The notes under the pieces were generated by a model. The model was not told the DNA's origin, ran no database searches, and saw only the letters and a list, made by a program, of their open reading frames with translations. A stretch of 6,083 nt of DNA from DAOUBP01 sp034432655 (GTDB lineage Bacteria; Chloroflexota; Anaerolineae; CG2-30-64-16). The stretch covers positions 1-6,083 of the forward strand of contig DAOUBP010000084.1 of the NCBI GenBank assembly GCA_034432655.1. The letters are read 5' to 3'. Shown here one piece after another: positions 5,485-6,083 of the stretch (position 1 is its first letter; each line of letters opens with the position of its first letter). A program made the position numbers and the translations under genes.

Positions 5485-6000
5485 CTATTTCCGCGCCCCC
5501 CACTCTCGCCGGCCAAAGGTGAACGGCGATTTCGGGACAGGGGTGGTGACCGCTGGTCCCCTGGCCGCCTCCAACGCCCGCCCCTCGGCCACTTCCCAGA
5601 TCGAGACGGACGGGAAGAACTTGAAGAACACGACGAACAACAGCGCGAACAACGCCAGCGAACCGACGGTGATCAGGAGCTCGGTCGGGCTGGGGGTGTA
5701 GGCGGCGTACGGGATCAGCCGGGGGTGGGTCATGGTGGGCACGATGATGTTCCACCGCTCCAGCCACATGCCCGTCAGCACCAGTCCGCCGGCGATGGTC
5801 GTCGTCGCGACCGGCCGCGCCTTGAGCCAGGGCGCCACGCCCAATCCGGCCAGCATCAGCAACACGATCACGCCGGCCCACAAGGCCGTGGTCGCGTCGG
5901 CCGTATCCAGCGCGGCCAGGGTCGGGGTGAGCGGGGTGCGCTGGATGACGCCGAATAGGATGGCGGCCGTGCCGGCCGAGGCCAGCGCCAGCCGCGGCCG
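5485..6000 (-). CDS. NrfD/PsrC-type membrane subunit, C-terminal part only (5' end lost near 6000)
   Basis: The readable part, about 170 residues, is the C-terminal section of an NrfD/PsrC family integral membrane protein. This family exchanges electrons with quinones and anchors molybdopterin oxidoreductases. Support comes from four hydrophobic helices (including ASAGTAAILFGVI, WAGVIVLLMLAGLGV and LLITVGSLALFALLFVVFF) and the conserved pattern ERWNIIVP...PRLIPYAAYTPSPTELL followed by KFFPSVSIWEV. A TTG at 5881-5883 could be taken as a start, but the coding pattern clearly continues upstream through RPRLALASAGTAAILFG to about 6000, so it is internal. Beyond about 6000 the frame stays open but gives serine-, arginine- and cysteine-rich nonsense, while the other strand encodes FdhE. 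Full-length relatives are usually over 350 residues, so the N-terminal half is missing. First gene of the visible minus-strand operon. Confidence 0.85.
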   Translation of the reverse strand, partial: RPRLALASAGTAAILFGVIQRTPLTPTLAALDTADATTALWAGVIVLLMLAGLGVAPWLKARPVATTTIAGGLVLTGMWLERWNIIVPTMTHPRLIPYAAYTPSPTELLITVGSLALFALLFVVFFKFFPSVSIWEVAEGRALEAARGPAVTTPVPKSPFTFGRREWGARK

Positions 6001-6002
6001 GG

Positions 6003-6083
6003 AAGATCGGCTATTTCCCCAGCGCGGACGGCGGCTATCGCCTGTACACGTGCGACAGCTGCAAGCGCTACCTGAAGACGATT
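6003..6083 (+). CDS. fdhE: FdhE-like formate dehydrogenase accessory protein, C-terminal fragment, open at both ends
   Basis: These 27 codons read KIGYFPSADGGYRLYTCDSC followed by KRYLKTI, up to the window edge. This matches the C-terminal rubredoxin-like part of FdhE: a KxGYF strand, a GYR strand, then a CxxC knuckle leading into YLKTID. FdhE is a cytoplasmic factor needed to activate formate dehydrogenases. Upstream of about 6000 the frame gives only an arginine- and proline-rich stretch back to a TGA at 5946-5948, with no start codon or earlier CxxC motifs, so the N-terminal part is missing. It lies on the strand opposite to the NrfD gene and runs off the window. The identification rests on a short but characteristic motif, so it is fairly but not fully secure. 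Confidence 0.72.

Noticed and set aside
5881..5883. TTG as the start codon of the NrfD-like gene
   Set aside because: Membrane-protein coding sense continues upstream of it for about 39 more codons, and a 132-residue NrfD would lack most family helices. It is an internal leucine codon.

Overview
The window is GC-rich and densely coded. It looks like a fragment of a bacterial chromosome, most probably from the Chloroflexota (Anaerolineae/Caldilineae-like). That placement is inference. It rests on the style of the Liv transporter, a TorD-ferredoxin fusion beside an NrfD-type membrane subunit, and several small repeats (a GAGACGTTGCATGCAACGTCTC palindrome core, an LTPGPSPxRRG-type palindrome, a YAIRNTQ-type heptamer tandem) of kinds I associate with such genomes. 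No rRNA, tRNA, CRISPR array or transposase is visible.

Left half (1-3386, + strand): an almost gapless branched-chain amino acid type (HAAT/Liv) ABC importer operon. The order is livH and livM (two permeases), then livG and livF (two ATPases). Genes abut (TAGATG) or overlap by 4 nt (ATGA, twice), so translation is probably coupled. The periplasmic binding protein gene is not in the window and may lie upstream. A perfect 26-bp palindrome starts at base 1, just ahead of the livH ribosome binding site. A long hairpin at 3417-3454 lies between the two convergent operons and is the best candidate terminator.

Right half (3487-about 6000, - strand): read in the direction of transcription, this holds the C-terminal part of an NrfD/PsrC-type quinone-interacting membrane subunit, a slipin (SPFH/Band 7) protein, a three-part protein (TorD-like chaperone domain, two [4Fe-4S] motifs, C-terminal zinc-ribbon-like CxxC pair), and a 63-residue single-helix membrane protein. 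This looks like the tail of an operon for a membrane-bound molybdopterin (complex iron-sulfur) oxidoreductase. The catalytic and electron-transfer subunits would lie upstream, beyond the window.

Right edge (about 6000-6083): the NrfD gene stops making sense as a membrane protein, and the opposite strand encodes a clear C-terminal FdhE fragment (GKIGYF...CDSCKRYLKTI). The juxtaposition is abrupt and breaks both genes, which suggests an inversion-type rearrangement or a chimeric assembly end. FdhE would fit a formate dehydrogenase, so the NrfD/TorD operon may belong to one. The most notable observations are this junction and the TorD-ferredoxin fusion, whose two inter-domain linkers each carry a different repeat read in frame.
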